Source: Peronospora farinosa (taxonomy: Eukaryota; Oomycota; Peronosporomycetes; Peronosporales; Peronosporaceae). Taken from it: 64,000 nucleotides of DNA. The translations under genes were made by a program, and so were the position numbers. The stretch lies in assembly GCA_947646735.1 (NCBI GenBank), contig CANTFK010000289.1:166532-230531 (forward strand), read 5' to 3'. The notes under the pieces were generated by a model, which was not told the DNA's origin, made no database searches, and saw only the letters and a list, made by a program, of their open reading frames with translations. How positions within the stretch are numbered: position 1 is the stretch's first letter; every line of letters starts with the position of its first letter. This document shows positions 32,784-44,272 of the stretch, piece by piece.

Positions 32784-33979
32784 TTACCAGAAGACAGGTC
32801 GTTTAATGTCTACGCAGTCCATCGAGATAATGGGAACGCCACGTCTTGTGGCGTCAAAGCAGCAATCTTCGCCAAGAATCGGGTTACTACATTCGCGCTC
32901 AAAATACCGTGAGCTGCACTCGATCTTGTTTATCATCATTATCCCCCCTAAAGTGTAGCCACTAGGTGTCCTGGGTCGCCCCACGGCAAGGAGAGTAGAA
33001 ACTCGAGGGTGACGAGCCGAATTCACACAAAATGGCGTTAACCCTGTTGACGCGTGTACGTCGTTGTTATGTGCATGCTCAGCGGGCAGTAAAGATGCAC
33101 TCCAATCTCTGAATGACGCAGCATTATTTCGAAGAACGTCTTCGACAACTCGGTTCACGCGCTTGGTTTTCCTATCCGTTTCCGGATGGGCCGCCGTCGA
33201 CATCTGCAGTTTTGTCCCGGGAAGCTCGAACAGTGACGTTCAATATGCGGACGTGAAGTTCGGATCACGGTCCGATACAATGTTTCTGGCAGGACATGAT
33301 GACGGAACACTGCGTCAATAAAGTGCGCCGCGGTTTCTGCCGCGGTGATCGTAGCGTGAACAGGCACTAGATGTGTCATCTTGCTAAATCTGTCAACAAA
33401 AACCAAGATGCCCGTTCGAGCTTGGCTATCGGGCGCAAGCCCGAAGATAAAGTCCATCGAAACTGATCTCCAGGCCTCTGCTGCAATTGGCAACGATCGC
33501 AAGGGAGCCTGTGACGATGGAGATGGCTTCACACGCTGGCATATTTCGCACGTTCGGATCCAGTTGCGTACCCACTTATACATGTGGGGCCAGAAGAAGT
33601 CTCGAGACACAGCCGCGAAGGTCTTTTCGCGGCCTAAATGGCCGCCAGCAGGAGCATCGTGATACTCGTGAATGATTCTTGCACGCAAATCCATGTCATT
33701 GGCAATCACCGTGCGAGGAGAATCGAATTGGTCGATGCTATACAGAAGCAAATCGCCATCTAAACTGTATCGATGAATATGGTCGCGCTTGGTACGGGAT
33801 AATGCTCCCAGTGCAGCATCGCTGGGAGCACGCAGATACTCGATAATGTCTGCATAATCTGAGTCACCCTTGTACGCTGCGACGATCTCATCAAATAAAC
33901 ACGGCTCGGGTGTAACCCGAGTCAGATTTAGCGATACACACATCGCACATCGCACATCGGTCATCATCGTCCTCGTCAT
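32784..33979 (-). pseudogene. Integrase HHCC and catalytic core (B1)
   Basis: The zinc domain is intact: HEYHDAPAGGHLGREKTF and CEICQRVK supply the two His and two Cys. The first catalytic Asp is in SMDFIFGLAPDSQ and GILVFVDRFSKMTHL follows. The second Asp region is frameshifted near 33,200. In the Glu region the usual DGQTERVNR reads DRKTKRVNR, so the catalytic Glu is Lys. The integrase is therefore inactive by substitution as well as by frameshift. Confidence 0.85.
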
Positions 33980-34050
33980 CAGTCGCCTGTCGAGTCAGGG
34001 CAGTCCGAGGATCGTAGGCGGGGTGTCGTGACAGAGCGTCAGCGAGAATA

Positions 34051-35450
34051 TTAGTGGTAATGCACGACAAAGTTGTACTCAGAGAAGTATGAGAGCCTTC
34101 GTGCCATCCGTTGGGACAGGTGTGGGCTCTTCATCGCTGTGCGCAGCGATGTATGATCGGTATACAAAGTAAATGTACGCTCACCAAGCAGATGCACGCG
34201 AAACTTGATGAGTGCATAGCGCATCGCTAAAAACTCCTTGTCGTAAACCGGATAGTTCTCCGCTGGCTTCATCTTTCTAGACTGATAGCTCACGACTCGT
34301 TCGCGGCCCTCATCATCATTTCTGCATGAGGGCACAACCGATTGCAAAATCACTGGCGTCGCAAACCACGTGGAACGACTTGGATTCGTCTGGTAGGAAC
34401 AGCACTGGCGCTGACGCCAGGCTCTTCTTTACTGCTTCGAAGGCTGCTTGGTGCTTGGGACGCCACAACCCCGTGGCGGCTTTCTTTAAAAGTGACGACA
34501 AAGGCTGAATAGAACCACCATAATCCTTCGTATACTTGTGCAAATAATTTACCAAGCCGAGCCACTGGCGCAACTCCGTAGGGTTCTTGGGCGTGGGCCA
34601 AGAACAGATGGACGACACCTTCTCTGGATCAGCTTGAACTCCCTATTCGCTCACATAGCAACACAGCACCGCACAAAAGACATACTTCCTGAGATTCGCG
34701 TACCACTTGTTGCCTCTTATAACTTGAAACACTTGCTTCAGGTGCTAAAGGTGTACTTAGCCATCGCTAAGGTTGCCCTCAGCGCGACTGTGGACAAAAA
34801 TGTCGACAAAATAACTTGGAGCATACTCTCGAAGGGGTCTCAACAATTGAGATACCATCGATTGAAAGTGGCCGGATCATTCTTCAATCCTTGTGGCATA
34901 ACCTGCCACTCTCATAACATGCCGCTTGGGGTGCTCACCGCTGTGAGTGGGATATCGCTTGGTCGCATCAAAATCTGGTAAAAGCCATCGGTCAAGTCGA
35001 TGGCACTGGAGATGACACTTCCTGACATGAAATTCAGCATCATGTCCTTCCTGGAAATACGCGTTTATACAGGAAGAGTGGCATCACTTAGCTTATTAAA
35101 CGCATGCACTATTCGCCAGCCTCCCGTATCCTTCTTCACGAAGAAGGTTGGAGTGGAATGTGGTGAGATACTCTCACGCACATCACCCGCCTTGAGGCGG
35201 CCTTCGAAAAATTGCGTCAATAGCTTTGACTTGATCTCGAGGCAAAGGCTTCTAACGTGTCACATAATACGAACGCCACGGTCCACAAGAAGTTCAGATG
35301 GGATCTTGTCCGGGAACGCGTGTGCATACTCACGAGTAATGTCGTAGACAGGGTTACCAAACTCTCGCAAAGTCCCCCATGACTGTGATGCAAACCTTTC
35401 CTCACGAGCTGACTTTGGCTCAGCGCTTCGAAGACGCGTCAAATGCTCCT
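34051..35450 (-). pseudogene. Reverse transcriptase and RNase H (B1)
   Basis: The RNase H part is clear: HVVCDASDFAIGCALM (first Asp), VYDKEFLAMRYAL (Glu) and LYTDHTSLRTA (third Asp) are all intact, as in copy B2. The RT part is represented by SSICSWPTPKNPTELRQWLG of the thumb and by short frames up to 35,250. The pre-RT region AEPKSAREERFASQSWGTLR (35,450-35,260) matches copy B2. Frameshifts lie near 34,330, 34,640 and 35,250. Confidence 0.8.
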
Positions 35451-35519
35451 CGTCATTCACGGTACCCACCTCGTTGGTGATTAGACACAGTGCCTCCCTA
35501 AAGGTTACGTAAGTGTGGT

Positions 35520-36556
35520 GGAGTGGATTCTCAAACAACGTGAGAGAACCACAAACACGCACAGCGCCGGACTGCCGACTTACGGAGGGGGTACCCCGAT
35601 ACCGTGTCGCGTCAACCTTGGGTCTCACCTTGTGTACCCGTCGGCTTGGCTGGTCTTGCTCCTCGTGAGACGCAGAAGACTTAAGGACTTGGTCTTTGTA
35701 TAGGACTTGGACTTGGTGGTCCCCGAGTGGATATACTTCACTTGGGACCGGGTTTCTTGGGCTCAATCGACTTAGTCGAGAGCGATGCACCTGGTACTAT
35801 GTGGCTGACTGTTCTTGTTCCTTGGGCCCCTTTGTGTTATTCCCCGTAGGGAAACCGCTTCTTGTAGCGGATCGTAGAGTGTTGACACTTACTTGACACC
35901 TCAGGCCAACTATCCTGAGGTTCAACTTGCGTTGCTTGAGCCGTCTAACACCTGCTGGACGTCGGGGGGCCAAAGGATATCCCGCCCGGAAGAGGTGTAG
36001 CGACGGAGAAGCTTAGGAGGGGCGCTTAAAGCTGCCACGTGTAATGCAAATTCGAGTGTGTTTATTTACCTTATTCTCTGTATGCTTTTCTTGCCTAACA
36101 TTAACCCTTTGATCTGGATAGTGCTACGTGTCAACTCTTGGAGGAAGAACTGGCTCCTTGGTACCTGTACTTTCTGAAATATTCGATATTCCGTGTACCG
36201 ATTCTGCACCCTCGGACATTAGGCCTCTGGGCCCCTGTAATCTGGACCCCTGGGTCCCCGGAACCTGTTTCCGGGACCTGGGGCCTGTGCTGACTCCGCA
36301 CGTATGGGTCCTTATATTCTTAATACGGCGGGGCCTGGTGTGTGGTTGTAAATCCGCGAGGCCGGGTCGTGGTCGCTCCCTCGGGGAAGTGACCAGAAGT
36401 TCTCTTGCTCTCTGTTCCATTTCCCTTAAACTCCAGCTTTCCCTGGCACTTCACCACAGCTGTCCCCTGCGCGCTGGTCTTCCAAACTGCGGTAAGACCA
36501 CGTGCACCCTTGTCCAAACTCCTCGAATTAACAGTAAGTGATCCTACGTCGCTTGG
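35520..36556 (-). repeat. Family A leader and LTR shared by two joined elements
   Basis: The leader block (35,566-35,650) lies to the left of an LTR-like edge at about 35,966 (GTCGGGGGGCCAAAGGA), as expected of a 5' LTR of an element extending to lower coordinates. To the right of the LTR, however, lies the 3' internal region (antisense gene, then chromodomain) of copy A2, as expected of a 3' LTR. One LTR therefore serves two elements. The LTR is rich in GGACC/GGTCC words, like the interior of A2. The right LTR edge lies between 36,400 and 36,556 but was not fixed. Confidence 0.5.
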
Positions 36557-38780
36557 GTGGTTGCGTTCACCAACTCACACGTCTTGTATCCGTTAGTGAC
36601 TTCTCGTAATCTTTACACCGGGTCTCAAGCACCTGACCGTTGGTCTTTTTCCGCACTTCCTGGACCTGACCCTGACGAGGTCGCCCCGACCGTGGACCTT
36701 ATTGGGGAGCCCCCCCCCCCCAATTATCTGGAGGTCTCTCAAGCTTGGGAAGTTTTACGTGTTGCGGTGGAACGGGCCCAGGCCATGGAGACCCTCGCTG
36801 AGGAACACAGGGCACTCCAACGGGCCTGCCAGATGGAACATCGCCGGACCGCGGAATTACAGCGTCGCGTAAACGACCTCACGGAATTCGAGGTGACCCA
36901 TGCGCCCCGGATACAGTCTTGGGTCCGGAATCTGGTCCACGAACATGATGTGGACCAGCTGGCCATCGCCGAGTACCGGGATGCACTCTCCCAACGGGTG
37001 GACAATTCTCGGGAAGTGGAAGAATCCCGATCCCAGATCAAGTACTGGAAGGACCAGTATATCGAGGCTGTCGAAAATTCCTCGGCTGAGATTCGGTCTC
37101 TGGAGTCCAAGTTGGACGCACTTCGCAGTCCTCAAGAACTGTTCAAACAAGTGTTGGTACTCCAGAAGGAGGTTGCCAGCTACAAGAGCCGCGTGAAGAC
37201 CCTCCTCCGGGAACGTGACCAGTTGCAGAAGCAGCTAACGGTTGCTCGAGGCACGGCGGCAAAATCGACTCAAGCCACAACCAAAGCCCGAAGTTCCAGA
37301 ACGACGAAAAGGTCACGTTCGCCTTCATCCAAGGCTCGGTCGCTCCTTAGCCGAAGAAGCGAAAAGCCAATCGTGCCCCGGGGTCATCTGAGGCCGAGGA
37401 TAGCAGTAGTGACGACTCGATGTTCGCCGCCATGGCCAGGTCGCGGGCTTCCAGTCGTCGCTCCGGCCCTGTACCCTCTACGTCGAGGTCGTACCCGAGG
37501 TCATAGACCTATCGACTAAGGCCAAGTCCAAGGTTCCCACTCCACCTTCAAGGCCTCCATCCCCTCGCACCTCCCGCGCAGCGTCTCGGGCGTCAAGGAA
37601 CAAGAAGGCTCGAACTACGTACTCCGACGAGTTCTTGGAAATGTTTGGACCAGACTCTGAAACTGAGAGTGACGAGTCTATCCATGCTAAGCGTAAGACA
37701 CCAGCCAAAAGTTCCCGCCGCAAGGGACCCGCCGGCAAGGGTCCAGTACCACCCAAGGGTTCCAGCAGCAAGGGTTCCGCACCATCCTCCAAGGGGTTCA
37801 GCGGATAGGGTCCAGCACCATCCTCCAAGGGTTCCAGAGGCAAGGGTCCTGCACCACCATCCAAGGGTTCCAACCGCAAGGGTCCCGCACCACCACTCAA
37901 AGGTTCCAGAAGCGAGGATCCTGCACTCACATCTGAGGGTCCCAGAAGCGAGGATCTGGTACCAACACCTAAGGGTCCTGCCAGCCAGGGTCCCACCCAT
38001 GATGATTTCCCCGACCGTAACATCCACGGCTCTTCCCTTCCTGGTTATGCGACACCCAGCACGTTCGCCGCGGAAGATGTTGCCCCTTGGTCTATTTCCC
38101 AGGTAGGGGCCCTCGTTTTCACCTAGCTGACACCAGAGGATCTTTGGTCCAAGGTATCGCTTCCGCTGTCTTGGGTGGGTGCTTCTGAAAACTAGAATCC
38201 CCGAAGTCTCCCAATCTGGAGCGAAGCCCTCATGAAGGACTCTCAACTTCAGCTTCTGATGGACTCATGTCCTTGGGCCCGGGGGGTCGTGATCGTAACC
38301 CCTATTTCTTTTCCAGTGTCCGTCTGGTTCAGTGACTTCGTGAAGCTCCATGATACGTACGTCGATGCGTCACGCCAGAGTCTATGGGAAGACCGACACC
38401 GACTTCCTCTTTTCTCCGAGCTCCGTACAAAGAGCCAATACGCCTCCCGACTGTCCAATGCGAGGAAGAAACGGCGGGCCAAGGCGGTGAGGGCTTGGAT
38501 GGACGTACTTGAGAAAGTCCTGGAAGGGATGAAGGCCGGTCACTGTGACCTCGACATTCTTCTTGACCCCTACTTACAGTCCATGATCCCGACCCGTCAG
38601 CTGACCGTCTGGTACCCAATCGTCACCACGGAGGATCCTCAGTTGGACTTGTTGAGGGCTTTGCGTACAGCAGACGACACTGCCCCCTGGCGCGTGTTCT
38701 ATCGCAAGAACATTAAAGAACACCCCGCCTTCCAGGTACCTCGTCTCTCCGGCAAATTTCGCCCGGCCACCATTGCATAA
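36557..38780 (+). pseudogene. Antisense accessory gene of dual-RNase H element A2
   Basis: The frame from 36,557 encodes about 270 residues: a short N-terminal region with a Pro run, then a long coiled coil (about residues 70-235, with LAEEHRALQRACQ, LESKLDALRSPQELFKQVLV and LLRERDQLQKQL), then a basic Ser/Arg stretch. Frame changes near 37,380 and 37,500 lead on to an acidic Ser region, EVIDLSTKAK, a 36-bp repeat array with one stop, and a globular C-terminal domain (38,313-38,780) with VWYPIVTTEDPQLDLLRAL and VPRLSGKF. The stop at 38,778-38,780 faces the chromodomain stop at 39,031. The C-terminus is conserved in copy A1 at 2-219. Small introns near 38,105-38,200 are possible. No known family is recognised; a host-derived or structural protein is conceivable. 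Confidence 0.65.
37737..37995. repeat. 36-bp coding repeat in antisense gene
   Basis: About seven diverged units of roughly 36 bp encode a 12-residue motif close to KGPAPPSKGSNR. The central units share AAGGGTTCCAG and CAAGGGTCC. The array is in frame across its length apart from one TAG near 37,806. Every unit contributes GGGTCC-type words. Confidence 0.85.
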
Positions 38781-39030
38781 AATGTTTATTCAGCTAGCTT
38801 TCTGCTCCAACCCTTTTCCCTACTTCACGTTCCTTCTCTTTGGCCTGTATCCCTGGGCTCCTGGGCCCCGGTACCCCGGTGCCCTGATACTCTGGGCCTT
38901 TCACAATACTTCGCAATCTCTTTTGTGCTGTTGCACTCTCGAATATAACAACTTGACCCCCTTGTAAATGTATGACAAATACCGCCTCCTTCTTGCATCA
39001 TCTTGGCCTTCCCAAGATGAACTCTCCCCA

Positions 39031-40607
39031 CTACTCTTCATGACTCTGCATTGCCTTGAATCGGTTCCGAGTAGCCTGCCTGCGCTCATAGTCCCTAAGC
39101 AATCCCCCGCAGTTGAGGTTTACCTCATCCACCCATGACGGGTCAGGATATCCTTTCCATTGTACCAGGTATTCACACTGGATCCGTCCATACCGAGTTT
39201 TCCTTCCCATACTTCTGTCTATAATCTTCTCCACTTCGTATTCGTCCTCTTCCAGTTCCGCGACCCAACTGTCTTCTGGCAATAGAGCTTCAAATTCCAC
39301 CCGGTTCGCTTCGTCTACCACCAACACCGTATCTGGTCTATCCGGGTATTGTCGGACCAGCTTCAATTTTGAAACGTGTACCAACGGGAATATACGGTAG
39401 TCTTTTCCACTGATGTCGAAACGAACGGCATAGTCACCCACCAGTTCTCTCACTCGGAACGGCCCGTGCCATAGATGTGCCAGCTTTCGAGCATACCCCA
39501 CCTTGACCCGGTCCAAGTATAACCAGACTTGGGAATCCACCTCAATATGACCATCAGCCACCTCCTCATTGTGGGCCTGGGCCCGACTATCCATAGCAGA
39601 TCGTAATAATTCGTTGGCTTGTTCCCTCGCTCTGTGATTCTGACGTTGTACGCTATATCGCCATCGGCGGGGCTTACATTCACGCCGCTTCGTGCTGCCT
39701 AACGGTATGGTGGCTTCTAGAGTACTTCGAGCATTCCAGCCATGTACCAAGAAAAATGGAGTTTCCTTTCGGATCCGGTCCTGGGCCGTATTCAACGCGA
39801 AAGTGAGCCTTTCTGCATAGGCATCCAAGTCTTTCTGATCTACCTCGGACACATACATTTTGATGGACCGTGTAACGGTCTGTACCATTCTCTCTGCTTG
39901 ACATTGGCCTGTGGTCGATACGCCATAGTCGCCCGCTGTTTCTGCCCAATTATGCGGTTGAAAGCACGAAAGAAATTTGACATGAAACTGGGTTCTCTGT
40001 CGTGACGGATCGCCTCACTGGCCCCAAACCGACGGAATACGCACTCTTCGTAACTTTCTGCCACGGTTTGGAACGACCTCGACGAACTAGCCTTGGAAAT
40101 CACATATCCCGTAAACAGATCCACCCAAATCAACACCTCGGTATTACCCTTGAACGACTTGGGCAAAGATGGGATGTGGTCCATCGCGATAATTTGGAAC
40201 GGGCGGGTAGCTTGAATGTTCCCTGGACTTCTCCCTCGTAAGGTGGGGCCGTCTTTGCCAGTCTCGCAGTCTACGCAAGTGCCAACATGGCGCTGAACAC
40301 TCCGGAATAAGCCTTTCCAATAGAAGTGTTTCCGGAGACGTTGGTATGTACGGCCAATTCCCTGGTGTCCCCCTTCTAGACTTGTATGGTAGTGGTGTAG
40401 AAAGTCTTGTTGTAGACTTTCGGGTATAACTAGCCGAATCAACCCATCACGGTCCTCGTCTACTGTTCCCTGGTAAGGGCAGTACAAAAGAAGATCGTCA
40501 TCATCCAAAGCGTAGTTCATCTCAATCTTTCCACACGTAAATGCCACCTCGGCCGATAGACTACCCCAGTTGCCCCGTAGGTAAATATTCAAATCACGTA
40601 TCCACAT
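39031..40607 (-). pseudogene. Integrase with chromodomain (A2)
   Basis: The zinc domain reads HHYHTSLEGGHQGIGRTYQR and CVDCETGK. Catalytic residues: Asp in IIAMDHIPSLP, Asp in AIRHDREPSF, Glu in AERMVQTV after a one-base frameshift near 39,890. The C-terminal region has SQVWLYLDRVKVGYARKLAH and LWHGPFRVRELVGDYAVRF, and the chromodomain has YEVEKIIDRS, EYLVQWKGYP and SWVDEVNLNCGGLL. This is the catalytic and targeting machine for insertion. Apart from the frameshift it is complete. Confidence 0.88.
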
Positions 40608-40667
40608 CTCTTCATCTTAGGCGGATGAAATTCGTTCGATCCTTATCCGTTGCACCACTTCCTCTTG

Positions 40668-41240
40668 CACGACTTCCGTCGGTATTCTAAATTGGGCTTG
40701 GGATCACGTAATCGCTGTAACTCGCAATGCATGGCTCTGGTCCTTGGGTATTAACAGCTCAGATAGACGGTTGATTGCTTCAAGGTCCTTGAACTCTTTT
40801 TCCGGCACTATATCGACACCCTGTTGCTGGTGCAAAGCCACGTAAGCAAGTCGGTCTGCACTTAGGTTCCATTCGCGCTTCATGTGTAGAAACTCGTGAA
40901 CGGGCCAGGACCTGAGTTTTTATAGGGCCTTCGCCCGTCGTACTGTCAGGCCCTGCGCCTTACACTCGATTTCTCCTCGCATCTGTCGCACGACCAGGTT
41001 AGAATCTCCACACACTACCAGACGTCTACACTCCAGGTTCTTCAGTAGAAGGAAGCCCAACAATAGGACTTCATACTCTGCCTCATTTACTGTCGCTTCA
41101 GTCAAATATCGGAAAGAAGCGGCGACTACCGTCTATTCCGGGAGTTGCCACACAATAGCACTGCAGGCTCCTCCCCCACGCTTAACTCGTACAGACTTAT
41201 CGAAACTGACCACGTACAAGACTTCCTCGGGTTCGACTGT
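40668..41240 (-). pseudogene. Second, acquired-type RNase H domain (A2)
   Basis: The domain starts with LYVVSFDKSVRVKRGGG (first Asp present, the following Gly replaced by Lys). It passes a TAG stop where Trp is expected after WQLPE, and continues with ATVNEAEYEVLLLG, VVCGDSNLVVRQMRG and, in a shifted frame, NLSADRLAYVAL. All four acids are therefore readable. It sits immediately after the degenerate RT-linked RNase H and before integrase, the same place as in A1 and A3. Confidence 0.78.
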
Positions 41241-42689
41241 AGGAGGAACCACCGTGATAGCTTGGCGCGGATGTCTCTTGGGGGCGATTGAAGATAGAAT
41301 CGAGTCCACATCTTCGCGAGGCGTAATGCTTGCCGCTATTGTCCCCAGTATTTCATCTTTGCCCCTCTTGCACTTAACCACTTCTAACGTCCATTGAGAC
41401 AGGAGTGCAGCCCAGTTTCCAAGGCGACCTTGTAGACCCGGTGACCGGACTACCCACGCCAGCGTTGAGTGTAGGGTCAAGACCTTGATAGGTCGGATGA
41501 CCAGTGACGTGTAGCAAAGGTCTAGTATTTGCAATAGCGCCAGCACTTCCTTGTCCACCAGCCCATAGTTGATCTCGTTTGGCTTCAAAGTCCGACTCGT
41601 GAAAGTTACCGGCATATACACCCCTTCATATTCCTGCACCAGGGATGCCGAGATGGCCCACTCGCTAGCATAGACAATAATGACAGGTTCCCGGTCTGGA
41701 TCGAAATGGCGGAGCATTGGGGCAGTGGCGATCTCATTCTTTAGCATAGCAAATTCTACCTGCACCCGGGCCCATCGGTCCTCCTCCTGGTCATCTCCCT
41801 GTATGTCCCTAGTCCTGCTTATCCGGTTTCGTAATACGCAATAATCCACTTCCCTTAGTTCGTACAGGATGGATGCATAAATGGCGTAGTCCTCCAGGAA
41901 CCGACTGTAATAGTTAAGACTCCCTAGAAACGACTGCATAGCTTTCAGGGTAGTGGGCAACGGTAAGTCCACCAAGGACTGAAGGTCTTTAGGGTGGGCC
42001 TCCAGCCCTTCTGCTGACACTTGGTGGCCAAGGTAATCTACCTTTTGACAGCCCCATGATCTCTTAACCGCGCTGATCGATAAGTTCCACTTGTCACACA
42101 CCTCCAAAAGTCGTCCCACTTTCACGCATAAGTCATCTTATGACTCCGAGGTCACCAGAATGTCGTCGATATAGGACCTACGTCCTAATATAGACTTCTT
42201 GAGGTCTCCCTCTGGATGGCCCACCTCGAACAGGTCCGCTGGTTTTTCAGAGCCCGGCTCTGAGGAAATCGTAAGAAACCCATATAAAGCATTATCCAAC
42301 AGCCGCTGATAGATCTGCGGCGCATTCTTTAGTCCAAACGGCATTCGTCTCCACTCAAAAAGTACGAGCGGGGTTACAAACGCCGAGATTAAACGGGCTC
42401 GTTCGGTCATACTGACCACCCAAAAGCCGCTAGCCATATCCAGTGAGCAGTACCACAGGGCCTTATCTAGGTCTTCCAGCAAATCATTCAAGAGAGGCAT
42501 AGGATACACCATAAGCCGCGTTAAGTCATTTACCATCCGGTAGTCAATGCACAGCCTTATATCCACCCCATTCTTCTTGACAATAATTACAATTGGACTG
42601 GCCCATGGGGAGGTGGAATGCTGGATTATCTTGGATGACAAGAGGCCTTTTATCAGGTCTGCCAGATTCTCCCTAAATTGAGGGGCCAC
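41241..42689 (-). pseudogene. Reverse transcriptase and degenerate RT-linked RNase H (A2)
   Basis: RT motifs: SPWASPIVIIVKKNGVDIR, LCIDYRMVNDLT, SLDMASGFWV, MPFGLKNAPQIYQRL and SYIDDIL, followed by a stop at 42,138 and the thumb with AMQSFLGSLNYYSRFLED. The RNase H follows with VYASEWAISASLVQ (Tyr for the first Asp), DKEVLALLQILD (Glu present) and LTLHSTLAWV (Leu for the third Asp). The same two positions are lost in A1, and the third also in A3, so the loss is ancestral and not recent decay. Confidence 0.85.
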
Positions 42690-43654
42690 CTTCCGTACCC
42701 GTTGGGCGATTTTGGCCGTGCGTTCTCAACATCAATTTCGCACACTGCTCCTCGAGCCGCCAGGGGTAATGCGTTACCTTTTCCCATCAGCAAATGTAAT
42801 TTTCTCCATATAATATGGCGGAGGCGTTCTACCTCCTCTTTTGGGGTATCAACGGGGTCTGGGATTTGGATGTCTTCCAACATAACTTCGTTTGTAGATG
42901 GGGTGACCTCAGGAATATCAGACCAATTTTTGTCGATATCCTCGGCACATAAGTTTCCACTCTCGTGAACACAGACTTGTTCATCGGAAGTATCTACTTC
43001 AGTCTTGATGACCGGTGGACCCCCCTCTAGGTGGACCCTCTCCATATCGGTCCTATCCTTAGATGAGACTTCCTTGCCCACGATAGCTCATGCTGTTTGA
43101 CCTCCATCGAGGGCCTTCCCTCCAGACTCCTGATCTGATGGTAATGAATCAGGGTCCCTCATAACAGACTCGTGCACCGCGTTAACCACTGGCACTTGGT
43201 TCCCCGTCCGTAGCATCATCTTCTTTGGAGTTGTGTACTGAGGTTTCTCGACCATCGGACTTTGATATGCTTCTTCTTGAGTGGTTTCTGCATCCTCCTC
43301 GTCGGTGGTTGCTTGGTAGGCTAGATATTTTCCATTCAGCGTACCTCCTAAAGCCCACTGACACAAACCTTTGGGCCCGGGGAACCCGGTCCTTAGCCAG
43401 CCAAATGCCCAGCTTGGTATCCTCGTGTAGGATCAGGTCCTTGTCACTCACATTGGTGACCCTCAAGAATTGGCGATGTCCGTGTTCTTGGATCATCGTA
43501 GTCACCCATCTGTCTCCACGGGTCATCCATAATTTCCACTGGTCCGACGTAACCTTCTTCAGCGGAACCTCGACATATTTTGTTGCCGGTAAATTCACGT
43601 ACTGGCCCAATTTTACCTCCGAAATATGGCCACTATACAAGGTCTTGCGACCTG
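42690..43654 (-). pseudogene. Protease-RT linker of A2
   Basis: An acidic, low-complexity segment in several frames. Conserved landmarks are HESGNLCAEDIDKNWSDIPE and LRHIIWRKLHLLMGKGNAL just before RT, both matched in A1 and A3. Further 5' comes VSVGFRRYAEW, matched by VSVGSRRYNEW in A1, and PLKKVTSDQWKLWMTRG. No catalytic domain is seen. Confidence 0.65.
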
Positions 43655-44164
43655 TCAGCTGGATTCGAACTTCGTCTGGCAAGCAAATAGTTCCGTCCGC
43701 CCCATGTCCAAACGAATTCCAGCTGGCACCATAAAGTCCATTCCTAGTAGCACATCCTGGCCGGCCATGGACCCGACCCACACATTGAAGAAGTATACTA
43801 ATACACCATTCAGCGTTATCTTAATCTTCGTTCGCCCATCCGTGGTGTAAACTGCTTCTGCTTCTCCAATGCCCACGCACTCTTGTTTTTCGCTTGTGTT
43901 GATCTGGCAGCCTGCCTTACGAGCAAAGGCGATATCCAAAATAGATATCTCGGCACCAGAATCAAACAGTAGATTCGCACGAATATTGTTAACTTTCCCA
44001 GAGGCTTTGGCTTGCTTAAACCACTTCCCTGGGGCATGGTGTATCCAGTATCCTCTTGACTCTCCCGGCAATAAATCCAATGTCATCATAGTTTCTCCTC
44101 GGGGATAAACGTGAGGTATACATGCATTGGCCAGAATTAATGCAAAAGCCCGATGGATTTCCAA
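43655..44164 (-). pseudogene. Retroviral-type aspartic protease (A2)
   Basis: ANLLFDSGAEISILDIAF contains the catalytic D-S-G; QDVLLGMDFMVPAGIRLDMG is the C-terminal retropepsin strand. The order and spacing are the same as in A1. Together with the upstream knuckles it would form the N-terminal half of the polyprotein. Confidence 0.8.
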
Positions 44165-44272
44165 TCAATTCATCCAGCATATTGACCTTCTTCACGGAGT
44201 GTTTCTCCACAAATGCATAAATGCAACAATTAGAACGCTCGGCTCGTACCAGATTCAAACCTGGCGAGCGTT

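Larger units (their letters stand above)
30597..35520 (-). mobile_element. Ty3/gypsy family B, copy B1 (5'-truncated)
   Basis: From high to low coordinates: pre-RT linker, RT, RNase H, integrase, chromodomain, 3' region and LTR. Gag, protease and 5' LTR are missing: at about 35,520 the family B sequence stops and family A leader sequence begins. Coding is interrupted by several frameshifts. It belongs to the same family as the gag-containing copy B2 (46.0-50.9 kb), with which it overlaps in RT, so the two are separate insertions. Confidence 0.8.

Noticed and set aside
37478..38246. Long Gly/Leu-rich and Trp-rich minus-strand frames opposite the antisense gene.
   Set aside because: They are shadows of the 36-bp coding repeat on the plus strand; periodic codons open other frames.
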